Of a stretch of DNA of 64,000 nt, positions 36,209 to 45,146 are shown piece after piece (positions within the stretch are counted from its first letter, which is position 1; each line of letters begins with the position of its first letter). The stretch is from an uncultured Succinivibrio sp. GTDB taxonomy: Bacteria; Pseudomonadota; Gammaproteobacteria; Enterobacterales; Succinivibrionaceae. The stretch covers positions 1 through 64,000 of the forward strand of contig CACZXZ010000002.1 in NCBI GenBank assembly GCA_902785325.1, in the 5' to 3' direction. The translations under genes and the position numbers were made by a program. The notes under the pieces are model-generated. The model ran no database searches and had not been told where the DNA came from. It worked only from the letters and a program-made list of their open reading frames with translations.

Positions 36209-37378
36209 ATGTCTTTATTTTTAAGAATAGAGATTTATTTAGTAGTTGTATTTGTATTGCTCATTATCATTCGTTCTCTAATCAATGAGCATAACAAGTC
36301 TTATCCTTTTTTCATGCGCTTGTGCTATTTGGTACTAGCTACCACTATTATCAAAATCTTAGGCTTGATTTTTCCTTATGCCAATTACGTCAATTTACAT
36401 TATGTAATCAATTGCATTAGCTTTGTGTTGACCGCTTTAATTCCATGTATTTGGGTTTATGTGATCTTAGAAAAGCATGAGATAAACTTTTTAAAGAAAA
36501 GTGATTACTTTGGTGGTTTCTGTTTAGTTGCTATATTGTCAGTAGCAACTTTATCGGTACTATCTCCAAGTTTTGGATATTTATTTAAGTTAAATCTGTT
36601 TGGTGATCCAGTCCCAGGCTTATATTTTGATGTATTTAACTTAGAAATAGCCACTTTTGGTGGTATAGCTATCTTAGTCTGCTTAATTAAAGTTTTATGC
36701 AGACTCACTCCTGAAGAAAAGAAAGATGTACTTTTCTCCTTAGCAATTTCGGTTTTGGTCATAGGTTCACAATTGTATTCTATGACCCGATCCTCTAATT
36801 TGTACTTAGTGGTGGTAACTTTAGGCATTGTGGTTTACTACATTAACTTCCATGAGGAGAGAGTATTTACCGATGCGCTTACAGGTCTTAATAATCGTAA
36901 TCGCTTTAGAAAGTACTTTTTAAGTTTAATGTCAGCATCTGTTGCCCAAAAGAGTAATACTTACCTAACTTATATCGATATTGACGATTTTAAACAAATA
37001 AACGACAACTATGGTCATTTGATGGGTGATTTAGCCTTGCGTACCGTAGCTGAGAGTATGCGTGATATAGGGGATAGAACTCATGCTTTTTTAGCAAGAA
37101 TTGGCGGTGATGAGTTTGTAATGATTTCCCATCATCCAACTGTTGATAGTCACTATCATATGGTTGAGCGTTTAACAGAAATCTTAAATGAAAAAGCACG
37201 TGCCACACTTTCAAATATCCAAGTATCGTTCAGTGTTGGTTTTACTAATTTAAATGTACCTAAGGCCAATGCTGCAGACATTATTAAACTTGCAGATAGA
37301 AATATGTATCGCAATAAAACCTTTAAAAAGCAGCAACGCCAAGCTTTAGAAAAAGAACAGAGTGCTACTAAAAAGTAA
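36209..37378 (+). CDS. Membrane diguanylate cyclase (GGDEF)
   Basis: 389 aa. About six membrane helices (residues 5-212) form an unnamed sensor part. The GGDEF domain begins DALTGLNNR (222-230), contains the DIDDFKQINDNYGH segment and the intact active-site loop GGDEF (299-303). The residues before it read RTHA rather than RxxD, so the inhibitory c-di-GMP I-site is absent. It should make cyclic-di-GMP from GTP. No EAL or HD-GYP partner is in the window. Confidence 0.9.
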   Translation: MSLFLRIEIYLVVVFVLLIIIRSLINEHNKSYPFFMRLCYLVLATTIIKILGLIFPYANYVNLHYVINCISFVLTALIPCIWVYVILEKHEINFLKKSDYFGGFCLVAILSVATLSVLSPSFGYLFKLNLFGDPVPGLYFDVFNLEIATFGGIAILVCLIKVLCRLTPEEKKDVLFSLAISVLVIGSQLYSMTRSSNLYLVVVTLGIVVYYINFHEERVFTDALTGLNNRNRFRKYFLSLMSASVAQKSNTYLTYIDIDDFKQINDNYGHLMGDLALRTVAESMRDIGDRTHAFLARIGGDEFVMISHHPTVDSHYHMVERLTEILNEKARATLSNIQVSFSVGFTNLNVPKANAADIIKLADRNMYRNKTFKKQQRQALEKEQSATKK

Positions 37379-37392
37379 TGAGGTAAAAATTT

Positions 37393-38595
37393 ATGAATTC
37401 ATTTTTTTACTATGCAGTAGTACTTGATGCCATGTGCTTATTCATCTTTTTGGTGGTAAGTTACAATCTACTAGCTAGTACCCTAAAAAACAAAGCTATA
37501 TACTTAATTTTGCTTGTTTTACTAGCCTTAAATTGCCTGTTAGATGCAACCCACAATTATTTATTGACCTATAATTGCCAATCAAATTTATTAAAGGAAG
37601 GACTTTGCAAGTTTGACATCGATTTTGTGATGATCTCTCAAACTGCAGTTACCTTTACTAACTTGTTTATACCTTACGTAATTTATGTCTTCTCCTATAT
37701 CCTAATTTCACGTAATGTCGCCACAAGAGAAGCAAAGTTACTAATTTTCTCAGTACCATTTATTATCCTATCTTATTTTGTGTTATCAGCAGTATTCAAT
37801 GGCTATATCCAATTTAAGACTTTCCAAGGTGAATTTGTTCATGGAAAATACTATACCTTCCTAGTGGCAACCGTAGGTTTCTATAGTTGCTTAGGCTTAA
37901 TCAATATCCTACAAATGGTAACCCACAAAATGGACATGATAAAACAGGTTTTATCCTCAAATCTTGATGTCTTTTTGCTATATCTAAGTGTAGCTATGCC
38001 TTTTATTTTAGGACCTGTAAACTTACTGTTTGATTGTGCGATTGTGCTACCTTGTTATGCTGTTTGCGCATTCTTCTTGATGACAATTCAACAGTATTTA
38101 AGAATTTCTATTGATGAGTTAACTACAGTTAACAACCGTAATGAATTAAATTCTTACTTAGACAACCTAATGTTATTGTCTGAAAAGGATAGACGCTCTA
38201 CCTTCATGATGTTTATTGATTTAAACAAGTTTAAACATATCAATGATACTTTTGGTCATAATGAAGGTGATGTGGTTTTAGTACAAATCTCAAAATTACT
38301 AAAAGCTGTAGCTGGTGCTTTTAATTGCTTTGTCTGTCGTTATGGTGGTGATGAGTTTATTTTAATTAAACGTCATGCTAATGAGGAGAAAGCTGTTAAT
38401 GTATGTAAATACATTGATGAGAGTGTAACTCAACTGCAGAACTTATCCCTAGCTCCTTATGAAATTTCAGTATCTACAGGTTTCGTGCGCTTTGACAATC
38501 GCTTTAAAACCCCTAAAGATTTCATTGAAGCAGCTGATAGGCTAATGTACGAAACTAAGCGTTCAGGTAAGAAAGATTATTCAACCATGAAATAA
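37393..38595 (+). CDS. Membrane diguanylate cyclase (GGDEF), second copy
   Basis: 400 aa. The membrane part (about residues 5-235, six to seven helices) differs in sequence from its neighbour but has the same plan. The GGDEF domain has DELTTVNNRNEL (241-252), FIDLNKFKHINDTFGH and GGDEF at 318-322. The usual DxLTGLxNR reads DELTTVNNR. No RxxD I-site is visible (AFNC in its place). Fifteen bases separate it from the first GGDEF gene, and a terminator follows. Confidence 0.9.
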   Translation: MNSFFYYAVVLDAMCLFIFLVVSYNLLASTLKNKAIYLILLVLLALNCLLDATHNYLLTYNCQSNLLKEGLCKFDIDFVMISQTAVTFTNLFIPYVIYVFSYILISRNVATREAKLLIFSVPFIILSYFVLSAVFNGYIQFKTFQGEFVHGKYYTFLVATVGFYSCLGLINILQMVTHKMDMIKQVLSSNLDVFLLYLSVAMPFILGPVNLLFDCAIVLPCYAVCAFFLMTIQQYLRISIDELTTVNNRNELNSYLDNLMLLSEKDRRSTFMMFIDLNKFKHINDTFGHNEGDVVLVQISKLLKAVAGAFNCFVCRYGGDEFILIKRHANEEKAVNVCKYIDESVTQLQNLSLAPYEISVSTGFVRFDNRFKTPKDFIEAADRLMYETKRSGKKDYSTMK

Positions 38596-38599
38596 AGAC

Positions 38600-38630
38600 A
38601 ACCTCTAAGATAATTACCTTAGAGGTTTTG
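38600..38630 (+). terminator. Terminator of the GGDEF operon
   Basis: Stem AACCTCTAAG / CTTAGAGGTT (38600-38609 with 38618-38627), 8-nt loop, then TTG. It also lies near the end of the minus-strand kinase-like gene. Confidence 0.75.
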
Positions 38631-38634
38631 GTTG

Positions 38635-39237
38635 CTATAAGTGGAAATGATCTTTTACGATATCGGTTAGAATTTGAGCGGTCTTATCTACACCAAAGTA
38701 ACTTGAATCGATCATTAAGTGGCGGTCGTCATACTCACTTGTGCACTCAGGGCAATACTTTTTGCGGTAAGCACTTCTTGCTTCATCGACTCTCTTTAGG
38801 GACTCTAAAGCAGTCTTCTCATCCATAGCAAGATTGTTAATGCAGTTTTGCAATCTAGCCTCAAATGGAGCGTAAATGCAGATGTTTAAAACATTCTTAT
38901 GATCTCTTAGAATACTGTCTGCACAACGACCTACAATGATGCAGGACTCTTTTTCAGCGTAATCTTTAATAATGTTCTTTTGAACTTCAAATACATTGTT
39001 GTGAATATTGTAGACAGAGAAGTCAAAAAGATAAGTTTTTCTTAAAAAGAAACTGTCACGACCAGGATTCTCATCGTAGTGACTAATCTCACCTTTAGGT
39101 AAACCTAAACGTTTTGAAGCTTCTTTTACAATATCTCTATCTAATAATTCAATATTTAAATTTGAAGCCATCTTAAGTCCAATGGTTCTACCCATTGAAG
39201 CAAATTGTCTGGAAATTGTAATTACATAATTAGACAT
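38635..39237 (-). CDS. Cytidylate kinase-like family protein
   Basis: 200 aa. It resembles the Cytidylate_kin2 family: ITISRQFASMGRTIG, LLDRDIVKEA, CIIVGRCADSIL, a C-terminal YYCPEC-like segment (KKYCPECTSEYDDRHLMIDSS). The family's usual P-loop is GREYGSGGRxIG; here the glycines are largely replaced (SRQFASMGR), which may weaken ATP binding. It is the last gene of the amino-acid ABC operon, ten bases after the permease. The link with amino-acid uptake is unexplained. Confidence 0.75.
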   Translation of the reverse strand: MSNYVITISRQFASMGRTIGLKMASNLNIELLDRDIVKEASKRLGLPKGEISHYDENPGRDSFFLRKTYLFDFSVYNIHNNVFEVQKNIIKDYAEKESCIIVGRCADSILRDHKNVLNICIYAPFEARLQNCINNLAMDEKTALESLKRVDEARSAYRKKYCPECTSEYDDRHLMIDSSYFGVDKTAQILTDIVKDHFHL

Positions 39238-39246
39238 AGTAAAACC

Positions 39247-40026
39247 TTATGCTTTTGAGACTACATACTTTCTGACTTTATTCTTGTTTAAATGACGAAC
39301 TAACAAGGATAAGCTAAAGTTAATTATAAAGTAAATTGCAGCTGCGCAACCGTACAATACGAATACATCAGATACGTTAATATTTCCAAGACCATTGTAC
39401 ATGTTAGCACTACTTAGGATTTGTCTTACACGAGACATTAACTCAACGGTTGCTACGTTTGCAAGGTAGGAGGAATCCTTGATAGTAGTAATAATTTGGC
39501 TTAACAATGTAGGTACTACATTCTTAATAGCTTGTGGCAAGATAATGTAAATCATGCTCTGCACAATGTTAAAGCCTTGAGAGTGACCTGCTTCAAATTG
39601 ACCTTGTGGAATGGAGTTTAAACCACCACGGATGATTTCTGCAATAACTGATGAGGTAAAGAGAATTAAAGCAATAGAAGCTTTAAATAGTAATTTAGTT
39701 TCAACTGAGGTTAAACCAAATAACTTGTGAGCAAATAGGGATGGTACTGGGCAGAAAACCACACAAATAAAGATCCATAACAATAAAGGTGTGTTACGGA
39801 AAACTTCAATATAGGTTACAGCCATGTACTTAAAGATACGGTATTTTGGTTCATTACAGTAGTTTCTAACTAGTGCTAATACAGAGCCAAAGATAATACC
39901 TAAAATCACTGCTATAGCAGAGATAATAACAGTAAATAAGGTACCTTTTAAAATATAAATAATAATGGCATCAATGCTTAGAATATGAAAACTTGCTAGC
40001 CATTCTTGCATAAGTGTTGCGTCCAT
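39247..40026 (-). CDS. Polar amino-acid ABC transporter permease
   Basis: 259 aa with five or six membrane helices. It carries the EAA loop of His/Glu/Gln-type permeases (QGFNIVQSMIYIILPQAIKNVVP, preceded by EAGHS). The N-terminal YIEVFRNTPLL motif is typical. It is the second permease of the operon and would form a heterodimer with the 40038-40739 product in the inner membrane. Confidence 0.92.
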   Translation of the reverse strand: MDATLMQEWLASFHILSIDAIIIYILKGTLFTVIISAIAVILGIIFGSVLALVRNYCNEPKYRIFKYMAVTYIEVFRNTPLLLWIFICVVFCPVPSLFAHKLFGLTSVETKLLFKASIALILFTSSVIAEIIRGGLNSIPQGQFEAGHSQGFNIVQSMIYIILPQAIKNVVPTLLSQIITTIKDSSYLANVATVELMSRVRQILSSANMYNGLGNINVSDVFVLYGCAAAIYFIINFSLSLLVRHLNKNKVRKYVVSKA

Positions 40027-40037
40027 CTTTATTTTCC

Positions 40038-40739
40038 TTATTTAGCTGTTGAACTCATACGGTCACGTTTTTTAAGATTGTTTTCCCAATTACTTGCAAG
40101 TTTTGATAATGGGTAGCAGAAAACAAAGAATAGCAAACCACATACTAAGTAAGCAGGACCATAAGCACCACCTGTGGAGGCGCCTGTTACGAAGTTGTAG
40201 GTTAAGGAGATTAAATCAGTACCACCAATAATGTATAAGCAGCTGGTGTTTTTAACTAAGTTTACAACTTGGTTTACCATAGGTGGCAAAATGATTTTGA
40301 TACTTTGAGGTAAGATGATGTAGTACATGGTTCCAAAATAATCAAAACCCTGACTTTGTGCTGCCTCAAATTGTCCTTTATGAATAGATTGAATACCAGC
40401 GCGAATAACTTCTGCCATATAAGCGCCATGGTATAAGCCAATGGAGATAATACCAGAGGCTAAAATACCTATACCATTACCTGAAAAAGATAAGGCATAG
40501 TAAAGAAAACAGATTTGTAATAATAATGGAGTATTTTGAATAAACTCAACATACACACGAGCAATAGCCTGTAAGCTTAGCTTATTTGAGGTTGCCATTA
40601 AACCAAATATCAAGCCTAAGGTTAAGCTGATTAAAAGTGAAATTAGAGATACTTGTACAGTAGTTAAAAAGCCTAGAATAAAGGTATCTTTATAGTGCCA
40701 TACCATCATCCAAGCATCTAGTGAAAACAAATTACCCAT
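40038..40739 (-). CDS. Polar amino-acid ABC transporter permease
   Basis: 233 aa, first of two permeases. Shares the YVEFIQNTPLL motif, and the EAA loop EAAQSQGFDYFGTMYYIILPQ that docks on the ATPase. It begins 45 bases after the binding-protein stop, across a hairpin at 40758-40780, and is 11 bases ahead of the second permease. Confidence 0.92.
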   Translation of the reverse strand: MGNLFSLDAWMMVWHYKDTFILGFLTTVQVSLISLLISLTLGLIFGLMATSNKLSLQAIARVYVEFIQNTPLLLQICFLYYALSFSGNGIGILASGIISIGLYHGAYMAEVIRAGIQSIHKGQFEAAQSQGFDYFGTMYYIILPQSIKIILPPMVNQVVNLVKNTSCLYIIGGTDLISLTYNFVTGASTGGAYGPAYLVCGLLFFVFCYPLSKLASNWENNLKKRDRMSSTAK

Positions 40740-40757
40740 TATTATTCCTTAATATGT

Positions 40758-40780
40758 AAAGGTGGCTTTACGCCACCTTA
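40758..40780 (-). terminator. Intra-operon hairpin between binding protein and permease
   Basis: Stem AAAGGTGGC / GCCACCTT(A) around a TTTAC loop, in the 45-base gap after the binding-protein stop codon. Such hairpins often protect the upstream message or partly terminate, giving more binding protein than permease. No long T tract follows on the minus strand, so it is a processing/attenuation element rather than a full stop. Confidence 0.6.
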
Positions 40781-40784
40781 AAGC

Positions 40785-41633
40785 TTATTGTAAGTTATTC
40801 TCTTTGATTAACTTATCAATAGTACCGTCAGCTAACCACTTTTCGATTAGCTCGTTAATAAATGGTGATAAGCCAGAACCCTTCTTAGTTACAACACCAT
40901 ATTGTTGTGGTGCAAACTTCTCATCGATGAAGTTACGTGACTTAGTCTTATAAATGTTAAGAATTGACTTATCCACACAGAATGCTTGAACCTCACCTGC
41001 AGCAAGAGCAGTTGAAATAGCAGGGTAGTTATCAAACTGATGGAACTTTACACCCTCAGTCCAAGTTGCAGGATCAAACTTAGCAGGATCAAAACCCTTA
41101 CCTTCGATAACTTTATTTTCAATCATAGCTGTTACTAGAGCACGACCAGAGGTTGAACCTGAGGATACACCAACAGTCTTACCAACTAGATCTTTTAGAC
41201 TATGAATGTTTGATGCTTGCTCAACAAGAACTGATACTGCATCAGTGTAGTATGGAGTTGAGAAGTCCCAGTTCTTTTTACGCTCTTCAGTGATGGTAAA
41301 GGTTGCTAGTACGCAATCAAGATCGCCAGAGTCAATTAACTCTGAACGAGTAGCAGCAGTAACAGCTGTGAACTCAACTTCAACGTCGTCACCAATCTCT
41401 TTAGCAATCATCTGTGCTAAAGTGTCTTCAAAACCTTTATATTCACCAGTTAAAGGATCTTTTACAGAGAAACCTACAACATCGTTTTTTACGCCAACAC
41501 GTAATACACCATTGTCCTGAATGGTCTTAATCTCTTTGATGTCAGAAGGTGCTGCAGCCATTGCTTGATTAGATAAAGCAAAAGCGCAGGATGCTGCTAA
41601 CAAGGTTTTAATAATTTTTGATTTAATTTTCAT
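40785..41633 (-). CDS. Periplasmic amino-acid-binding protein of ABC importer
   Basis: 282 aa. A signal peptide (KTLLAASCAFALSNQAMA, cut after AMA) leads to the periplasm. Solute-binding family 3 features: LRVGVKNDVVGFSVKDPLTGEYKGFE, the ITEERKKNWDFSTPYYTD hinge motif, and DLVGKTVGVSSGSTSGRAL. The sequence is nearest to glutamate/aspartate binders such as PEB1; the ligand is inferred. Confidence 0.92.
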   Translation of the reverse strand: MKIKSKIIKTLLAASCAFALSNQAMAAAPSDIKEIKTIQDNGVLRVGVKNDVVGFSVKDPLTGEYKGFEDTLAQMIAKEIGDDVEVEFTAVTAATRSELIDSGDLDCVLATFTITEERKKNWDFSTPYYTDAVSVLVEQASNIHSLKDLVGKTVGVSSGSTSGRALVTAMIENKVIEGKGFDPAKFDPATWTEGVKFHQFDNYPAISTALAAGEVQAFCVDKSILNIYKTKSRNFIDEKFAPQQYGVVTKKGSGLSPFINELIEKWLADGTIDKLIKENNLQ

Positions 41634-41652
41634 AACAAGCTCCTTAACTAGC

Positions 41653-42381
41653 TTAATGTTTTAATATTTTTCCTAAAAATTGTTTTACACGCTCATTCTT
41701 AGGCTCTGTGAAGAAGTGCTCTGGGGTACCTTCTTCAATGATGGTGCCGTCGGCCATAAATACGACTCTATCAGCCACCTGTCTTGCAAAGCCCATTTCG
41801 TGAGTTACTACTACCATGGTGATGTTAGATTCTTTAGCAAGCTTAATCATTACATCTAATACTTCCTGAATGGTTTCAGGATCTAGAGCACTAGTTGGCT
41901 CATCAAATAGAATGATCTTAGTTTGGGCACATAAAGCTCTAGCAATAGCGATACGCTGTTGCTGACCACCAGATAGGGTAGATGGATATACATGAGCCTT
42001 ATCAGAAAGACCTACCACCTCAAGATAGTGCATAGCTAGCTCTTCAGCTTCTTTTTTGCTCTTTTTGAAGAGCTTAATAGGTGCAAGAGTTAGGTTATGT
42101 AATACATCTAAATGAGGGTATAGATTAAACTGTTGGAAAACCATAGACTCATATTCACGAATGATCTTGGTTTTATTCTTTTGGGTAAGCTCTTTACCGT
42201 CAATATAAACATGACCTGAGGTTGGAACTTCTAGAAAGTTCATGCAACGTACAGTAGTGGATTTACCAGATCCTGAAGGACCGATAATTACAAGCTTTTC
42301 ACCTTCAGCAACTTCTAAACAAACGTCTTTTAAAACATGTAAATCGCCATAGTATTTATTGATGTGATCTAGCTTTATCAT
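41653..42381 (-). CDS. Amino-acid ABC transporter ATP-binding protein (GlnQ type)
   Basis: 242 aa, first gene of the operon. Walker [10 protein letters not shown], signature LSGGQQQR, Walker [13 protein letters not shown] and the H-loop VVVTHEMGF are complete, as in GlnQ/HisP. It powers the two permeases. Order on the minus strand is ATPase, binding protein, permease, permease, kinase-like gene, with gaps of 10-45 bases, so one transcript is likely. Confidence 0.95.
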   Translation of the reverse strand: MIKLDHINKYYGDLHVLKDVCLEVAEGEKLVIIGPSGSGKSTTVRCMNFLEVPTSGHVYIDGKELTQKNKTKIIREYESMVFQQFNLYPHLDVLHNLTLAPIKLFKKSKKEAEELAMHYLEVVGLSDKAHVYPSTLSGGQQQRIAIARALCAQTKIILFDEPTSALDPETIQEVLDVMIKLAKESNITMVVVTHEMGFARQVADRVVFMADGTIIEEGTPEHFFTEPKNERVKQFLGKILKH

Positions 42382-42577
42382 ATTAATGTTTATCCAACCG
42401 TAAAATTGATTTAATTAAACTTATCTTAAGTTGCCTTAATTACATAGTTTCATCTTATCACTGTAAGTAAGTGAGAATTAGAATTAAAAACACTTGCACA
42501 TAATAAGGGCAACTAATTATATATTATTACTAAAAAAGTGCAAAATTTAGGAGAAATGATCTTTTTAAGGTAGGAGT

Positions 42578-42603
42578 AAAAAGCCACGATAGTATCGTGG
42601 CTT
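42578..42603 (-). terminator. Terminator of dsbB
   Basis: Inverted repeat AAGCCACGATA / TATCGTGGCTT (42581-42591 with 42593-42603). On the minus strand it is followed by a short T run (TAAAAA at 42577-42582 read in reverse). It lies a few bases past the dsbB stop. Confidence 0.8.
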
Positions 42604-42607
42604 GAGA

Positions 42608-43165
42608 TTATCTGTAGAGTCTATTGAAGTTTTTGGCTTTATTTTTTACAAAGCAACTTAAGAACATCATGGCAGCGATAAATAGACTTACACTAAAGAT
42701 TAGCACAATCCAAAAAGGCATGCCTTGACCTAAGAATTCCCAATCGATTTTTTCTGAGCATAAAGCAAAAGGCTTAAACATCCAAGGGGCAATTTCATCT
42801 AAAGGTAAGAAACTTGGAAAATCAGCTTTTAAACGACAAGAGTTTGATAGTGGATTGGTGCTAGTATAAGCACTTAAATGTCTTAAGGAAACGATAAGAC
42901 CACCTACGGCACTTGCAACAAAAGAAGCAGAGCAAACAAGTCTTACTAAGTAGAAATTTGCAGCTAACGCTCCAACAAAGCCTATAAATATATAAGCTAG
43001 GAAGAAAGCTCGTTCATATACGCATTCAATGCAAGGATTTAAATTTAATTGATACTGGAAATATAGTCCACAAGCCTCAAGAGCTATTGCTGATAAAAAC
43101 AGCAAGAACCAGCAGAATCTTGAACCAGTAATATTTTTAAATAATTGTAACAAGGCAAACTCCAA
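42608..43165 (-). CDS. dsbB: Disulfide bond formation protein DsbB
   Basis: 185 aa, four membrane helices. First redox pair Cys45-Cys48 in NPCIECVYERA (CxxC). Second periplasmic pair Cys110 and Cys136, followed by WEFLGQGMPFW. It reoxidises DsbA and passes electrons to quinone; in an anaerobe that would be menaquinone, by inference. nhaB is the next gene upstream on the same strand, the same neighbourhood as in E. coli, with a terminator between them. Confidence 0.92.
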   Translation of the reverse strand: MEFALLQLFKNITGSRFCWFLLFLSAIALEACGLYFQYQLNLNPCIECVYERAFFLAYIFIGFVGALAANFYLVRLVCSASFVASAVGGLIVSLRHLSAYTSTNPLSNSCRLKADFPSFLPLDEIAPWMFKPFALCSEKIDWEFLGQGMPFWIVLIFSVSLFIAAMMFLSCFVKNKAKNFNRLYR

Positions 43166-43282
43166 GTAATTGTTACCTTAACTAATTAAATAATAACATT
43201 ATAATTTTTAATAATTTTAGACTTATAGCAACAATTTGATTAAAAGTAGTGCAATAATCAAATTTATAGTTGCTTTTTTAAC

Positions 43283-43310
43283 AAAAATGCCCTCAACAAG
43301 AGGGCATTTT
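43283..43310 (-). terminator. Terminator of nhaB
   Basis: Stem AAAATGCCCTC / GAGGGCATTTT (43284-43294 with 43300-43310), 5-nt loop. The A run at 43283-43287 and the TTTTTT beyond (43274-43279 read in reverse as A) give a partial T tract on the minus strand. Confidence 0.8.
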
Positions 43311-43325
43311 AGGTCAATTTTAGGA

Positions 43326-44906
43326 TTACTTCATATGAGACATAATCTGCTCTAAAGAAGCACCATGAACTAGACCATCTTTAATCATCTGACCTGTAAG
43401 TTCAGGCATAATAAACCAAGTTGCAATTAAGCCTACAATAGTTAATACGATGGTATATGGTAGAGCCATGTACATCATCTTAAAGTAAGGTAGCTTAATT
43501 AAAGCTGCAATTGGTGAGGTTAATAAGAACAAGAAAGCAGCTTGACCGTTAGGGGTTGCAACAGATGGTAGGTTAGTACCAGCGTTGATGGCAATTGCTA
43601 ACTCATCAAATTGCTCAGGGGTAATTACACCAGCAATTAAACTGTCACGTACTTGTTGAATATAAATGGTTGCCACGAATACGTTGTCAGATACTGAGGA
43701 GATAATACCATTTGCCATGTAGAAAATTGGTAAGTGGAATTCTTGTGGAGTGCTAAAAACCCAATCAATAATAGGTACGAATAGCTTTTGAGTAGAAATT
43801 ACAGATACTACAGTAAAGAATACGCACAATAAAGCACAGAATGGCATTGACTCTGTGAATGACTTACCTACAGGACCTTCTGAGGTAATACCACATAAAG
43901 CTGTTGCAAGTACGATAACTGATAGACCGATAACACCAACTGATGCTAAGTGGAAGCCTAGTGCTACAACTAACCAAACTACGCAACCAAATTGTACGAT
44001 TAAGTTTAATTTGTCACGCTTTGTTAAAGCTTTAGTTTGCTCTTCGTCTTTTTTAACCATGATCTGATATACAGCATCAGGCATCTTGTGACCATAGCCA
44101 AACCACTTGAATTTCTCAATTAAAACGCAAGTTAGTAAGCCACAAACAAATACTGGTACAGAGATTGGAGCCATTCTTAAAGCATAATCAATAAACTTCC
44201 AACCGCAAACATCACCGATGATTAGGTTCTGAGGCTCACCAACGATAGTGCAAATACCACCTAAGGTTGTACCTACAGCTGAGTGCATTAGTAAAGATCT
44301 TAAGAATGCTCTGAAGTCATTTAAGTTTTGTTTGTGCTCATCAGGAACTAAATTGTCATTTGAGCTTACTAAAGCTAAGGCATTATTATCAGTAATGATA
44401 TTCATGTATAACTGATATAAGCCAACGCAAGTTGAAATGATGATTGCAAGAACTGTTAAAGCATCTACGAAAGCTGAAAGAATAGCTGACATAAAGCAGA
44501 ACATGAAGGCTAAAAGGACGCTTGATCTTACTTTTACTAATAATTTAGTGAAGAAGAATAGTAAGAAGTCACGGACGAAATGAATACCTGCTACCATGAA
44601 CATTAGCAACATGATAACCTCAAGATTTGATTCAATCTCTTTGGTTACGTGGTGCATATCAGTCATGCCTAAGAAACATGCCTCAATTACAAGTAGACCA
44701 CCAGCTTCTAGTGGGTAGCACTCAAGTGCCATAGCTAGAGTAAAAATGAATTCTACTACTAATAACCAACCAGCAACGAACATGGAGTAGTGTGCTACGA
44801 TTGGATTGATAATTAAAAAGGCAATGATGATATTTTTATACCAAGCAGGAGCACTTCCTAAGAAGTTCAACATTCCAGCTTTAGCATAAGATAATGATGT
44901 GCTCAT
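43326..44906 (-). CDS. nhaB: Na+/H+ antiporter NhaB
   Basis: 526 aa, near the family length of about 510-530, with 10-12 membrane helices. It matches NhaB along its length, including AFVDALTVLAIIIS, LGGICTIVGEPQNLIIG, and the SVSDNVFVATIYIQQV and NAGTNLPSVATPNGQAAFLF segments with membrane-embedded Asp and Asn residues. It exports Na+ in exchange for H+. This would sustain the sodium gradient used by the two vSGLT-type symporters in this window. Confidence 0.95.
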   Translation of the reverse strand: MSTSLSYAKAGMLNFLGSAPAWYKNIIIAFLIINPIVAHYSMFVAGWLLVVEFIFTLAMALECYPLEAGGLLVIEACFLGMTDMHHVTKEIESNLEVIMLLMFMVAGIHFVRDFLLFFFTKLLVKVRSSVLLAFMFCFMSAILSAFVDALTVLAIIISTCVGLYQLYMNIITDNNALALVSSNDNLVPDEHKQNLNDFRAFLRSLLMHSAVGTTLGGICTIVGEPQNLIIGDVCGWKFIDYALRMAPISVPVFVCGLLTCVLIEKFKWFGYGHKMPDAVYQIMVKKDEEQTKALTKRDKLNLIVQFGCVVWLVVALGFHLASVGVIGLSVIVLATALCGITSEGPVGKSFTESMPFCALLCVFFTVVSVISTQKLFVPIIDWVFSTPQEFHLPIFYMANGIISSVSDNVFVATIYIQQVRDSLIAGVITPEQFDELAIAINAGTNLPSVATPNGQAAFLFLLTSPIAALIKLPYFKMMYMALPYTIVLTIVGLIATWFIMPELTGQMIKDGLVHGASLEQIMSHMK

Positions 44907-45146
44907 ATGTCCTCAGCTTTTCTAGAGTATCTTTGAGTAAATTGCTTAAAAATCGAAATGAAAGAACAGTTTACTGTTTCGTAAAATGTTAGTTTATTAT
45001 AATCTTTATTTGATAAGGATTAAAGTAACAAGACTAATTTGATTAAACTTTTTTAGGTATATTTCAAAGTATTACGTGTAGTAAATTTGATTCTTGTACT
45101 ACTTTGTTGATATATAATAAAACATATTATTTAAGGATAAAATTTT

